DNA of 64,000 nt from Amycolatopsis thermalba (GCF_003385215.1 NZ_PQHW01000015.1:1-64000), one strand, 5' to 3'. Positions 16,673 through 25,653 are shown, counted from the stretch's first letter. A program made the numbers and translations. The notes: generated from the letters alone by a model not told the origin.

Positions 16673-17620
16673 ATGCACACCGTCGCCGTGCTGGCGCTGG
16701 ACGGCGTGGTCCCGTTCGACCTGGCCACCCCGATCGAGGCGTTCACCCGCACCCGGTTGCCGGACGGCCGCCCGGCCTACCGGGTGCGGGTCTGCGCCCC
16801 GAGCCCGACGATCGACGCGGGCACGTTCACGCTGCAGGCCCAGTGGGGCCTCGACGCGCTCGCCGACGCCGACACCATCATCCTGCCCGGCTGCGCGAAC
16901 CCGGCGGTGCCGGTGCCGGAGGACGTGCTGGACGCACTGCGCAAGGCGGCCGCGGACGGGACGCGCATCGCGTCGATCTGCGCCGGCGCGTTCGTCCTGG
17001 CCGCGACCGGGCTGCTCGACGGGCTGCGCGCGACCACGCACTGGGTCGCCGCGGACCTGCTCGCGCGGCGGCACCCGGAGGTCGAGGTCGACCCGGACGT
17101 GCTGTACGTGGACAACGGCCAGTTCCTCACCTCGGCCGGCGCGGCGGCGGGGCTGGACCTGTGCCTGCACCTCATCCGGCGCGACCACGGCTCCGCGGTG
17201 GCCGCCGACGCCGCGCGGCTTTCGGTGATGCCGCTGGAGCGGGAGGGCGGCCAGGCGCAGTTCATCGTGCACGACCAGCCGCCCGCGCCGCGGGGTACGC
17301 TGCTGGAGCCGGTGCTGCGGTGGATGACCGACCACCTGGACCGGGACCTGACGCTGGCCGACGTGGCGGCCCGGGCCGGCATGAGCACGCGGTCGCTGAA
17401 CCGCCACTTCCGCGAACAGACCGGGACGACGCCGCTGCAGTGGCTGCACCGCGAACGGATCCGGCAGGCGCAGTACCTGCTGGAGACGACGCGGCACCCG
17501 GTGGACCGCATCGCGGGCCAGGTGGGGTTCGGCTCACCGACCGCGTTCCGGGAACGGTTCCGGCGGGTGGTCGGCACGAGCCCGAACGCCTACCGGGCGG
17601 CGTTCCAGAAGCGGGACTGA
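16673..17620 (+). CDS. GlxA-type regulator (DJ-1/PfpI plus AraC HTH)
   Basis: Two-domain regulator of 315 aa. Residues 1-180 form a DJ-1/PfpI class I amidotransferase-like domain with Cys103 in SICAGAFVLAATGLL. Residues 220-312 form an AraC double HTH (LTLADVAARAGMSTRSLNRHF and VDRIAGQVGFGSPTAFRERF). The N-terminal domain is usually a ligand sensor rather than an enzyme in this family. TACGGT at 16661-16666 ends 6 nt before the ATG, so leaderless initiation is likely. The target gene is not evident. Confidence 0.9.
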   Translation: MHTVAVLALDGVVPFDLATPIEAFTRTRLPDGRPAYRVRVCAPSPTIDAGTFTLQAQWGLDALADADTIILPGCANPAVPVPEDVLDALRKAAADGTRIASICAGAFVLAATGLLDGLRATTHWVAADLLARRHPEVEVDPDVLYVDNGQFLTSAGAAAGLDLCLHLIRRDHGSAVAADAARLSVMPLEREGGQAQFIVHDQPPAPRGTLLEPVLRWMTDHLDRDLTLADVAARAGMSTRSLNRHFREQTGTTPLQWLHRERIRQAQYLLETTRHPVDRIAGQVGFGSPTAFRERFRRVVGTSPNAYRAAFQKRD

Positions 17621-17628
17621 CGCTCACC

Positions 17629-17835
17629 TCAGCCACGCAGGGACTCGTAGGGCTTCACCGCCGGGTAGTAGTCGGTGAACTCCGGGCGTGGCGCGCCGGT
17701 GCGGGCGGCCACCAGCAGGTCGAGGTAGTACTCCCAGCCCGGCCCGATCTCGCCGATGCCCTCGAAGAGAGCGATCCCCACCCCGCCATGCGCGGGACGG
17801 GGCCGTTCCGTCCAGTCCTGGTACTGTCCGCTCAT
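17629..17835 (-). pseudogene. C-terminal remnant of a SRPBCC-type protein
   Basis: The last 45 codons of this short minus-strand frame, IGPGWEYYLDLLVAAR then FTDYYPAVKPY, resemble the C-terminus of AHSA1/SRPBCC proteins of about 150-220 aa. The N-terminal domain is missing. The first possible ATG (17835) overlaps the start codon of the divergent TetR gene, so the 5' part appears to have been lost at that boundary. The alternative is an intact short gene of unknown function. Confidence 0.45.
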
Positions 17836-18445
17836 GACGCCCCGGACCCGTCGCGCGCCGAGCGGCGCCGCCGTGCTGCGTGTCGAACTCACCGACGCCA
17901 TCGTCGAGGTCGTGATCGACGAGCTGGCCGAGAAGGGCTACGCGCGCACCTCGATGGACGGTGTCGCCAAGCGGGCGGAGGCCGGGAAGAGCTCCCTGTA
18001 CCGCCGGTGGTCCTCGAAGCAGGACATGGTGGCCGACGCGGTGTCCCAGCTGAGCGTTCCGCTGGTCGACATCCCGGACAGCGGCTCGCTGCGCGGCGAC
18101 GTCGAGCGCGCGTTCGAGATGGTCGTCAAGTGGCTCAGCGACGAACGCCTGGGCCGGATCCTGCCCGACCTCACCGCCGAGGCCAAGCGCAACCCGGCGC
18201 TGGCCAAGGCGCTGTCCGAGCACCTGGAGAACCCGCGCCGCGCCAAGGCGGAACCGGTGCTGGACCGCGCGATCGCCCGCGGCGAGCTGCCGCCGGACGT
18301 GGACCGCGAGCTGGCGCTCGACATGTTCGCCGCCCCGATCTACTGGCGCTACACCGTCCGCCGCACCGAGATCACACCCGAGTTCCTGGCGACGCTGGTC
18401 GACTCGACGCTGGCGTTCCTCGGCGCGCGCCCGGCGCAGAAGTAG
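17834..18445 (+). CDS. TetR-family regulator
   Basis: TetR repressor of 203 aa. The N-terminal HTH at about 28-65 reads VIDELAEKGYARTSMDGVAK and then KSSLYRRWSSKQDMV. The C-terminal ligand domain (residues 75-195) resembles the TetR_C_11 type. TACTGT at 17822-17827 lies 6 nt before the ATG (leaderless). It is convergent with the flavin reductase operon with abutting stops; whether it controls that operon is not shown by position alone. Confidence 0.88.
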   Translation: MTPRTRRAPSGAAVLRVELTDAIVEVVIDELAEKGYARTSMDGVAKRAEAGKSSLYRRWSSKQDMVADAVSQLSVPLVDIPDSGSLRGDVERAFEMVVKWLSDERLGRILPDLTAEAKRNPALAKALSEHLENPRRAKAEPVLDRAIARGELPPDVDRELALDMFAAPIYWRYTVRRTEITPEFLATLVDSTLAFLGARPAQK

Positions 18446-18913
18446 TCACCGCAGCACCCGGAACGTGCTGCGGTGGAACACCACCGGCTCCGCGCCGGGG
18501 AAATCGGTCAGCGCCGTGATGCCGAGCAGCGCGATGACGTGGTCCCCGGCATCGACCTCGCCCGTCAGCCGGCATTCGATCTGCAGCGCACTGTCCTCGA
18601 CCAGCACCGCGCTGCCGCGAGCCACCCACGGCACACCGGCGAACCGGTCGCCCTCCGGCATCGCGAGGCTGCGGCAGATCGCGCCCTGCCCGGCCGACAG
18701 CACACTGACTCCCAGGGACGGCGCCCGGCGCAACTGCCGCCAGGTCCGCGAAGCCTTCCGCACGCACACCGACACCAGCGGCGGCTCCAGCGACACGGCG
18801 GTGAACGTGCTCGCGGCCATGCCCACCGGCTCGCCGCCGACCAACGCGCACACCGCGGCCACACCGCTCGGGAACTGGCCGAACGCCGCGCGCAGCGTCG
18901 TCCCGTCGATCAC
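18446..18913 (-). CDS. flavin reductase domain protein
   Basis: FMN-binding split-barrel flavin:NAD(P)H reductase of 155 aa, HpaC/DszD-like. It shows the family features FPSGVAAVCALVGGEPVGM near the start, SLEPPLVSVCVRK in the middle and the late GDHVIALLGI. It would supply reduced FMN to the DszC-like monooxygenase of the same operon. The GTG start at 18913 overlaps the stop of the esterase gene (GTGA), so it is the third translationally coupled gene. Confidence 0.87.
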   Translation of the reverse strand: MIDGTTLRAAFGQFPSGVAAVCALVGGEPVGMAASTFTAVSLEPPLVSVCVRKASRTWRQLRRAPSLGVSVLSAGQGAICRSLAMPEGDRFAGVPWVARGSAVLVEDSALQIECRLTGEVDAGDHVIALLGITALTDFPGAEPVVFHRSTFRVLR

Positions 18914-19848
18914 GTCCGCGCTCCTTCCCGCTCGGACGACCAGGCGTCGCGGAGGAACTCGATCGCCGGGTGGACCACCTCGGGGCTGCTGAACACCGCG
19001 GTCGCGTGATCGGCCCCGGGCACCACCTCCAAAGTGGACTGCCCGCCCGCGGCGAGCACGGCTTCGTGCAGCCGTCTGCTCTGCCCCAGCCCGCACCGGT
19101 GGTCGGCGTCGCCGTGGCTGATCCGGAACGGCGGCACCCGCGACGCCGCCGCCACCGCGCGCGACACCGCCGCCCCGGCCACCACGTCCGGCCGCGACGC
19201 CAGGGGAAACCCGAAGAACTGCGACCCGACATCCACCATGGTCCGCAGACCGGCCCGTGTGGGCTCGAAGGCGTCCTCGACGATCGTCGAGAAGTCCGTG
19301 ACCGGGTAGTGCAGCACCACCGCGGACAGCCGCGCGGACACCGCGGGGTGGTCGCCGACCGGCCGTCCGATCCGGCCGGTGAGCGCGGCCAGCGCCATCA
19401 GGTAACCACCGGCGGAGCTGCCCCACCCGGCGATGCGCGTGGGGTCCAGCCGGTACCGGTGGGCGTGCACGCGCACCCACCGGATCGCGGCGAGCACGTC
19501 CTCGACGGGCTCCGGGTAGCGCGCCTCGCCGGCGAGCCGGTAGTCCAGCGAGGCCACCGCGATCCCGTGCCGCAGCAGGGCCGCCCACGGGCCCATTTCC
19601 TTGACTCCGCCGAGGAAACTGCCGCCGTGCGCGTAGACCACGACCGGCACCGGACCGGCCGTTTCGAGCGGGACGTGCAGGTCCAGCGTCAGCGGGCGCC
19701 AGCCGACCGGGATCGCGTACCTGACGCCGAGGTACGACTCGGCCCCGTCGAGCACCCGGACCGGCCGGACCGTCCGCAAGCGAGGGTCAGCGAGGTGGTG
19801 CGAGGCCGGTCGCGTGAACGGGACCTCGGACGGATGTGGGAGCGTCAT
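18910..19848 (-). CDS. alpha/beta hydrolase-3 esterase
   Basis: Hormone-sensitive-lipase type esterase of 312 aa. The oxyanion motif HGGSF is at 74-78 and the nucleophile motif GWGSSAGG at 141-148 (Ser145). Asp in SHGDADHRC and His in GADHA complete the likely triad. It is the middle gene of a three-gene operon, with 4-bp overlaps on both sides. The context suggests it cleaves an ester or amide, either before oxygenation or after it creates an ester-like product. Confidence 0.87.
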   Translation of the reverse strand: MTLPHPSEVPFTRPASHHLADPRLRTVRPVRVLDGAESYLGVRYAIPVGWRPLTLDLHVPLETAGPVPVVVYAHGGSFLGGVKEMGPWAALLRHGIAVASLDYRLAGEARYPEPVEDVLAAIRWVRVHAHRYRLDPTRIAGWGSSAGGYLMALAALTGRIGRPVGDHPAVSARLSAVVLHYPVTDFSTIVEDAFEPTRAGLRTMVDVGSQFFGFPLASRPDVVAGAAVSRAVAAASRVPPFRISHGDADHRCGLGQSRRLHEAVLAAGGQSTLEVVPGADHATAVFSSPEVVHPAIEFLRDAWSSEREGART

Positions 19849-21083
19849 GCCTTCCGCACCCCCGGCAGGTAGCGGCCGGCGTCCGGGATCTCACCGGTCA
19901 GCTCGGCGGCGCCGACGAACGCGTTCTTGGCGTCGATGCTGTCGTGGCTGGCGAACGTGCGCGCGTTGCGCCAGAACCGGTCCAGCCGGTACTTGTTGGC
20001 GGTGCTGCGCGCGCCGGTGAGGTCGTGCACGCGGGCGGTCACGTCCAGCGCCGCGGTGGTGCAGGCGACCTTGACCTTGAAGAACTCGGTCATCAGCGCG
20101 CGCAGGTCGGTCGTCGCGCCGGCGTTCGCCAGCTTCCGGCAGGTGTCCAGCAGATAGGCGCGGCCCGCGGCGAGTTTCGCGGCCATCTCGCCGATCTGCC
20201 GGTGCATCAACGGATCCGCCATCGCGGAGGGGAACATCGGCATGCTCGCCCGGTTCAGCCCGCGCAGGTACTCCAGCATCGCCGCATACGCACCTTCCCC
20301 GATTCCCTGCAGCAGCAACGCGTGTCCCGGCAGGACGAGGTCCACGAACACGACCTCCGACTCCGGCGCCGCGTAGTGCCAGCCGTCGGGCACGAACACC
20401 TCGGCGTAGGTGATGGTCTGGCTGATCGTGCCGCGCTGGCCCATGTTGTCCCAGTCGCCGTGCGCCTCCACGCCGGGCGCGTCGAGCCGGATCAGCGCGT
20501 GGTGCCGGGAGGTCGCGCCGTCCGGCTCGGTGATGCGGAAGCTGACGTTGGCCAGGTCGCGTCCGCCGCCGCCGCTGTTGGTGTTGAACGTCTTCACGCC
20601 GTTGACGACCACGCCGCCGTCGACCCGGCGTCCGGTGACCGGGCCGGTGCCGCCGGTTTCGGCGTTGGAGGCGACGATGCGCCGCCCCTGGAAGATCAGC
20701 TCGTCGGCGATCGCCTGCTTGGTGGAGGCGGGCAGCGGCGCGGACATCACCTCGCGGGCCTGCAGGGCGGTGGTCGCCCAGCACTGGCCGGTCGAGCCGT
20801 CGCCGGCGGTCACCTCCAGCGCCGCCTCGACCACCCGGTCCCAGCCGGCGAAGGTGCCGCCCGTCCACAGGCCGCCGAACTCGACGGGGACGTTCGCGCG
20901 CTGCAGACCGGCCTCGCCGAGCAAGCGCATCGCCTCGGTGGGATCGACGCCGAGCGCGTCCACCGCCACGCCCAGCTCGGCGATGCGCGGCCGCAGCGCC
21001 TTGGCGCGGGCGACGATCTCGTCGTAGCTCGCGGGGGCCGACGGCCAGGCGGGGATTTCACGGTTTTGCGTGGTCACGGACAT
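19845..21083 (-). CDS. acyl-CoA-dehydrogenase-fold flavin monooxygenase (DszC/SfnC-like)
   Basis: Group D flavin monooxygenase of 412 aa with the acyl-CoA dehydrogenase fold. GDGSTGQCWATTALQ in the middle and NKYRLDRFWRNARTFASHD near the C-terminus are typical of DszC-like enzymes, which use FMNH2 and O2 to oxygenate S, N or C atoms. The start at ATG 21083 follows GGGAGG by 9 nt; an ATG at 21089 would be too close. It is first in an operon with the esterase and flavin reductase, divergent from an APC permease across a large inverted repeat. Confidence 0.88.
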   Translation of the reverse strand: MSVTTQNREIPAWPSAPASYDEIVARAKALRPRIAELGVAVDALGVDPTEAMRLLGEAGLQRANVPVEFGGLWTGGTFAGWDRVVEAALEVTAGDGSTGQCWATTALQAREVMSAPLPASTKQAIADELIFQGRRIVASNAETGGTGPVTGRRVDGGVVVNGVKTFNTNSGGGGRDLANVSFRITEPDGATSRHHALIRLDAPGVEAHGDWDNMGQRGTISQTITYAEVFVPDGWHYAAPESEVVFVDLVLPGHALLLQGIGEGAYAAMLEYLRGLNRASMPMFPSAMADPLMHRQIGEMAAKLAAGRAYLLDTCRKLANAGATTDLRALMTEFFKVKVACTTAALDVTARVHDLTGARSTANKYRLDRFWRNARTFASHDSIDAKNAFVGAAELTGEIPDAGRYLPGVRKA

Positions 21084-21112
21084 GAACATCGTCCTCCCGG
21101 GAGTTTTCGATG

Positions 21113-21234
21113 AATGGACGATACGGTGTCGTCCCGTCCAAAGTAACTCGCCCGGAGCGGGCCAACAAGAGTCTGGACAGCCGGGGAACATCCGGCGTAC
21201 GCTGCTTGGACGCGACGATACCGTATCGACCATT
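21113..21234. promoter_or_regulatory. 30-bp inverted-repeat operators between divergent operons
   Basis: Arms at 21113-21142 and 21205-21234 are inverted copies matching at about 27 of 30 positions. Each has an inner palindrome: CGATACCGTATCG at 21216-21228 is perfect around its centre base, and CGATACGGTGTCG at 21119-21131 has one mismatch. One arm lies 30 bp from the monooxygenase start and the other 65 bp from the permease start. The regulator is unknown. Confidence 0.78.
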
Positions 21235-21298
21235 CGCGAGCGCTGTTCCGTGGCGTGGTGGGGGGACCGCCATTCACCCCGGATGTCCAGGAGTGCTC

Positions 21299-22696
21299 AT
21301 GAACCCAGACGGAAACCACCAGTTGCGACCGAACGCGGTGGGCATCTTCGACATGATCCTCATGGTGATCGCGGTGACCGCGCCGCTCACCGCGGTCGCC
21401 TCTAACCTCTCGCTGAGCCTCGCGTTCGGCGCCAGCGTCGGCACGGTCGGCGTGCTCGTCCTGGTGCTGGTGATCCTGCTGGTGTTCTCCGCCGGTTACG
21501 TGGCCCTGAGCCGCCAAGTGGTCAACGCCGGCGCCTACTTCGCCTACATCGGGTTCGGCCTGGGGCGGCGGATGGGCGGGGCGTCGGCACTCGTGGCGAC
21601 GCTGGCCTACAACCTCGCGGCGGCCGGGATGTCGGTGGCCGTCGGGTACTTCGGGCACCTCGGGCTGTCGGCCTACCTCGGCGTGGACGTGCCGTGGTGG
21701 GTGATCGCGCTGGTGGCCACCGGTGCCACCTGGGTGGTCGGCTACTTCGGCGTGACGATCGCGGGGAAGGTGAACGTCTTCGTCGCCGTCACCGAGTTCG
21801 CGATGCTGCTGGCGTTCGCGATCGCCGTGGTGGCGCGGCGGCCCGGCGGGTTCTCGGCCGGCGTGTTCGCGCCGGGCGCCGTGTTCGGCGGCAACTTCGG
21901 CCTCGCCGTGGTGTTCTGCATCCTGTCCTTCGCCGGGTACGAGGCGGCCGCGATCTACGGCGAGGAGGCCCGGTCGGCGCGGCGGAACGTCGGCCGGGCC
22001 ACGTATTCCGCGCTGATCGTGCTGGCCGTGACGTTCGTCTTCGTCATGTGGGCGATCGCGGCGGCGTTCCCGGACGCGGTCGCGGTGGCGCAGGCCGATC
22101 CCGGTGCACTGCTGGTCGCCGCGATCACCGCCTACCTCGGCTCGTGGGCCGGGCCGGTGCTGAGCCTGATGATCACGTTCAGCTTCTTCGCGGCGGCGCT
22201 GTCCTTCCACGCGATCGCGTCGCGGTACATGTTCTCCCTGGCGCGCGACGGTTTCCTGCCGCGCGGGCTGAGCCGGGTGCACCCGCGGTGGCGGACACCG
22301 GTGCCGGCGGGGACCGTGCAGCTGGTGGTGTGCGTGCTGGTGGTCGTGCCGTTCGCGGTGGCGGGCGCCGATCCGATCGTGACCTTCTTCCCCGCGGTCT
22401 CCGGGATCACCGCGCTGGCGATCATCTACCTGATGGCCGCGTGCTCGGCGAGCATCGTCACCGCTGCCGCGCGCGGGCGGATCACCGGTCCGGTGTGGAC
22501 GGTGCGGGTGGCGCCGTCGATCGCGTGCGTGGCACTGGTGAGCTGCGGGGTGGTCATCGTCGCGCACTACCCGGAGATCACCGGTAGTGATTCGCCCGTC
22601 ATCAGCGCGCTGCCGCTGTCCCTCGTCGTCGCCGCGGTCTACGGCTGGTTCGCGGCGCGGACCCGGACCGTCACCGAGCAACCGGCCCTGGCCTGA
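21299..22696 (+). CDS. APC-superfamily permease
   Basis: Amino-acid/polyamine/organocation transporter of 465 aa with about 12 transmembrane helices. The N-terminal IFDMILMVIAVTAPLTAVAS and the FVILSFAGYEAAAIYGEEAR-like segment (here VVFCILSFAGYEAAAIYGEE) are characteristic. The ATG at 21299 has AGGAG upstream; earlier in-frame codons would run through the operator. It is divergent from the DszC-like operon, so the imported compound, probably an amine or amino-acid derivative, may be that operon's substrate. Confidence 0.88.
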   Translation: MNPDGNHQLRPNAVGIFDMILMVIAVTAPLTAVASNLSLSLAFGASVGTVGVLVLVLVILLVFSAGYVALSRQVVNAGAYFAYIGFGLGRRMGGASALVATLAYNLAAAGMSVAVGYFGHLGLSAYLGVDVPWWVIALVATGATWVVGYFGVTIAGKVNVFVAVTEFAMLLAFAIAVVARRPGGFSAGVFAPGAVFGGNFGLAVVFCILSFAGYEAAAIYGEEARSARRNVGRATYSALIVLAVTFVFVMWAIAAAFPDAVAVAQADPGALLVAAITAYLGSWAGPVLSLMITFSFFAAALSFHAIASRYMFSLARDGFLPRGLSRVHPRWRTPVPAGTVQLVVCVLVVVPFAVAGADPIVTFFPAVSGITALAIIYLMAACSASIVTAAARGRITGPVWTVRVAPSIACVALVSCGVVIVAHYPEITGSDSPVISALPLSLVVAAVYGWFAARTRTVTEQPALA

Positions 22697-22707
22697 AAGG
22701 AAGTCCC

Positions 22708-23106
22708 ATGAGCTACACCCCGAATCCCGGCGACACGCTGGTGTTCGAGAACGACCGCGTGCGGGTGTGGTCGATGACCCTGCCGCCGCGCGGGATGTAC
22801 GACTGGCACCAGCACCACCACGACCACCTGATCATCTGGCCGGACCCGGGCCGCGCGGAGGCGCAGCGCCTCGGCGAGGAGGAGTGGCCGGTGCGGCAGA
22901 CGGCGGAGGCCGGGTACGTGGCGTTCAAGACCGTCGGCAGTGGCGGGCCACTGACGCCGCACCGGATCCGCAACCTGGAGGACCACGCGGTGACGCACTA
23001 CATTGTGGAGCTGATCAGCGAGCCGTCACCGAGCCCGGTGGAACTGCCGTCGGAGACGAACGACCGCGGGTCGGCGGTGGACGTGCGTACCGGCGAGCCG
23101 TTCTAG
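22708..23106 (+). CDS. cupin-fold protein
   Basis: Small single-domain cupin of 132 aa. Motif 1 is GMYDWHQHHHDHLIIW near residues 29-44, with several possible metal-binding His; motif 2 is weaker (PHRIRNLEDHAVTHYIVEL). The gene starts 12 bp after the permease stop behind GAAAGGAAG, so it belongs to the same transcript. Whether it is an enzyme or a binding protein cannot be told; a role in the monooxygenase/permease pathway is inferred from context. Confidence 0.75.
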   Translation: MSYTPNPGDTLVFENDRVRVWSMTLPPRGMYDWHQHHHDHLIIWPDPGRAEAQRLGEEEWPVRQTAEAGYVAFKTVGSGGPLTPHRIRNLEDHAVTHYIVELISEPSPSPVELPSETNDRGSAVDVRTGEPF

Positions 23107-23115
23107 GAGGGTCAC

Positions 23116-23580
23116 GTGCGAGTCGCCCTGCGCCCGGCGACGGAGGGCGACCGCGAGTTCTGCTTCCGGCTGCACGAAGCCGCGATGGGCGCCTACGTCG
23201 CGGCCGTGTGGGGCTGGGACGAGCGGGAGCAGCGCGCGTACCACGACCGCGGTTTCGCTCCGGGCCGGTGGCGGATCGTCACCGTGGACGGTGCTGACGC
23301 GGGGATGCTCAGCGTGGAGCACCGCCCCGGCTCGCTGTACCTGGGGCGGATCGAACTGCTGCCGGAGTTCCAGGGCCGCGGCGTCGGGAGCCTGCTGATC
23401 ACGGACCTGATCGCCGACGCGGACCGGCACGAGGTCGCGGTGGAGCTGGACGTGCTGGCCGTCAACACGCGGGCCCGCGCGCTGTACCGGAGGCTGGGTT
23501 TCCGCGAGGTGCGCCGGCACGGTGACGGCGATCGCAAGATCACCATGAGGTACCACGGAACGCGGACGGGAACCCGCTGA
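23116..23580 (+). CDS. GNAT N-acetyltransferase
   Basis: GCN5-related acetyltransferase of 154 aa. The acetyl-CoA motif A is LLPEFQGRGVGSLLI near residues 77-91 (Q-x-x-G-x-G/A), and motif B is LDVLAVNTRARALYRRLGF. The GTG start follows AGGAGG, 9 bp after the cupin stop, so it is the third gene of the permease transcript. The acceptor could be the imported amine; this is inference from position. Confidence 0.85.
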   Translation: MRVALRPATEGDREFCFRLHEAAMGAYVAAVWGWDEREQRAYHDRGFAPGRWRIVTVDGADAGMLSVEHRPGSLYLGRIELLPEFQGRGVGSLLITDLIADADRHEVAVELDVLAVNTRARALYRRLGFREVRRHGDGDRKITMRYHGTRTGTR

Positions 23581-23788
23581 TCTGGCGAACCCCTGATCCC
23601 GGCGAGCGGGGGGGGAGACCGGTGGTGACCCGCGGGGCCCCGACCGTGGCACGCGGTGGCGCGCAGGGCACGGTGGCAGGCACAGCACGCGCGGGTTGGG
23701 GCGCGGTGGCCCGAGCCGAGGGCCTGCACAGCCCACATGGCTCGCGGTGGTGGCGCGGCGCGCGCAGCTCCCGGTGGCGGCACGGCAC

Positions 23789-24053
23789 CACAGCTCGCGC
23801 CGACGGCACAGCACGCACAGCCCCCGATGGCAGCACGGCACCACAGCTCGCGCCGACGGCACAGCACGCACAGCCCCCGATGGCAGCACGGCACCACAGC
23901 TCGCGCCGACGGCACAGCACGCACAGCCCCCGATGGCAGCACGGCACCACAGCTCGCGCCGACGGCACAGCACGCACAGCCCCCGATGGCAGCACGGCAC
24001 CACAGCTCGCGCCGACGGCACGGCACGCACAGCCCCCGATGGCAGCACGGCAC
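23789..24053. repeat. 53-bp tandem repeat, five copies
   Basis: Within the gene-free stretch 23581-24173, a 53-bp unit starts at 23789, 23842, 23895, 23948 and 24001. The first four units are identical as far as I can check and the fifth has one substitution. Degenerate related sequence precedes and follows the array. The period is not a multiple of three, so frames crossing it cycle through all three translations; I regard it as non-coding. Confidence 0.92.
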
Positions 24054-24173
24054 GCACAGCCGCCTCGACGGCGTGGCCGATTCGCGCCCGCAGCGCCGCC
24101 ACGCGCCGCCACGGCCCGCCCGCCGTGCAGCGCTGGTTGCGGCAGCGCAGCACAGCCGGCCCGCGCGGAAGCC

Positions 24174-24815
24174 CTAACCCGCCACCGGCTCCAGCACCTT
24201 CGCGCCCGTCTTCTCCCGCAGCTCCTCCTCCGTCACGCCCGGCGCGAGCCGCACCAGGCGGAGGCCCTCCGGGGTCACGTCCAGCACCGCCAGGTCCGTG
24301 ATGATGCGGTCCACCACCCCCGCGCCGGTCAGCGGCAGCGTGCACGTCTCGACGATCTTGGGGCTGCCGTCCTTCGCCACGTGGTCGGTGATCACGATGA
24401 TCCGCTTGGTGCCCGCGACCAGGTCCATCGCGCCGCCCATGCCCTTCACCAGCGCGCCGGGCACGGTCCAGTTCGCCAGGTCGCCGTTGGCGGCCACCTG
24501 CAGGGCGCCGAGGATCGCCAGGTCGATGTGCCCGCCGCGGATCATGGCGAACGACGTCGCCGAGTCGAAGAAACTCGCGCCGGGCTGGACGGTCACCGTC
24601 TGCTTGCCTGCGTTGATCAGGTCGGCGTCCTCCTCGCCCTCGAACGGGAACGGGCCCAGACCGAGGATCCCGTTCTCGCTCTGCAGGGTCACCCGCACGC
24701 CGTCCGGGATGTGGTTGGCCACCAGCGTGGGGATGCCGATGCCGAGGTTGACGTAGTCCCCGTCGCGCAGTTCCGCCGCCGCCAGCGCGGCCATCTCGTC
24801 GCGGCTCCAGCCCAT
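24174..24815 (-). CDS. 3-oxoacid CoA-transferase subunit B
   Basis: Family I CoA-transferase beta subunit of 213 aa. The active-site Glu47 lies in SENGILGLG, preceded by the [17 protein letters not shown] motif at 22-38. It forms the CoA-thioester enzyme intermediate when paired with subunit A, whose stop is 2 bp upstream of this ATG. Likely reaction: succinyl-CoA to a 3-oxoacid (acetoacetate or 3-oxoadipate); sequence alone does not separate ScoB from PcaJ. Confidence 0.9.
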   Translation of the reverse strand: MGWSRDEMAALAAAELRDGDYVNLGIGIPTLVANHIPDGVRVTLQSENGILGLGPFPFEGEEDADLINAGKQTVTVQPGASFFDSATSFAMIRGGHIDLAILGALQVAANGDLANWTVPGALVKGMGGAMDLVAGTKRIIVITDHVAKDGSPKIVETCTLPLTGAGVVDRIITDLAVLDVTPEGLRLVRLAPGVTEEELREKTGAKVLEPVAG

Positions 24816-24817
24816 GG

Positions 24818-25534
24818 TCACGCCTCCGTTCCGGCGAGCGCCCGCGGGCGCACCGTGCGCTTCTCGATCTCCTTCTCCCGCGGCGTGGCGACCACCAGGC
24901 GGTCGACGAACACACCGGGGGTGATCACCAGGTCCGGGTCGACGTAGCCGTCGAGCAGGACCTCGGTCTCCACCACCGTCACCCGGCCGCACGTGGCGAC
25001 GACCGGGTTGAAGTTGCGGGCCGCCATCCGGTACACGAGGTTGCCCTCCCGGTCGGCGGTGTGGGCGTGCACCAGCGCCAGGTCGGCGACGATGCCGCGC
25101 TCCTGCACGTAGGTCTCGCCGTCGAACTCGGCGTGCGGCTTGCCCTCGGCGACGGGCGTGCCGACCCCGGTCTTCGTGTAGAACGCCGGGATGCCGGCGC
25201 CACCGGCACGCATCCGCTCGGCCAGCGTGCCCTGCGGCGCGAACTCGACCTCGACCGTGCCGTCCAGGTACTGCTGCGCGAACAGCTTGTTCTCCCCGAC
25301 GTAGGACGCGATCACCTTGCGGACCTGCTTGTTCTCCAGCAGCAGCCCGAGCCCCTTGCCGTCCACGCCCATGTTGTTCGACACGATCGTCAGGTCGCGG
25401 ACGCCGGAGTCGCGGACGACCTCGATCAGGTCGTAGGGGATCCCGGACAGGCCGAAGCCGCCGACCGCGATCGTCATGCCGTCCCGCAGCGCGCCGGCCA
25501 TCGCGTCGGCGGCCGCGCCGAACACCTTGGACAC
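24818..25534 (-). CDS. 3-oxoacid CoA-transferase subunit A
   Basis: Alpha subunit of 238 aa with the CoA-binding glycine motif GGFGLSGIP at 25-33 and [11 protein letters not shown] in the middle. The GTG start at 25534 follows AAGGAGA by about 6 nt. It is transcribed with subunit B and divergent from an IclR regulator. CoA-transferase plus IclR is common in beta-ketoadipate pathways, but no other ring-cleavage genes of that route are adjacent, so acetoacetate metabolism is equally possible. Confidence 0.9.
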   Translation of the reverse strand: MSKVFGAAADAMAGALRDGMTIAVGGFGLSGIPYDLIEVVRDSGVRDLTIVSNNMGVDGKGLGLLLENKQVRKVIASYVGENKLFAQQYLDGTVEVEFAPQGTLAERMRAGGAGIPAFYTKTGVGTPVAEGKPHAEFDGETYVQERGIVADLALVHAHTADREGNLVYRMAARNFNPVVATCGRVTVVETEVLLDGYVDPDLVITPGVFVDRLVVATPREKEIEKRTVRPRALAGTEA

Positions 25535-25653
25535 GTGAACTCTCCTTCGAGCGTCCGTGGAATGAGCACCTGTCCGCAGTCAAGACGACCTGGGAAAACC
25601 CGGTCAAGCAGGCGCACTGGATCTCTCGTCAGATGAACATCCCGGGCGCGGGC

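Noticed and set aside
23789-24053. CRISPR array
   Set aside because: The units are contiguous with no unique spacers, and no cas genes are present.
23026-24947. Long frames across the 53-bp repeats on both strands, with Cys-rich or Ser-rich repeats
   Set aside because: The period is not divisible by three, so every frame stays open by composition; there is no start context and they overlap real genes.
24174-25534. Calling the CoA-transferase pcaIJ
   Set aside because: No other beta-ketoadipate genes are adjacent, and the sequence pattern fits scoAB equally.
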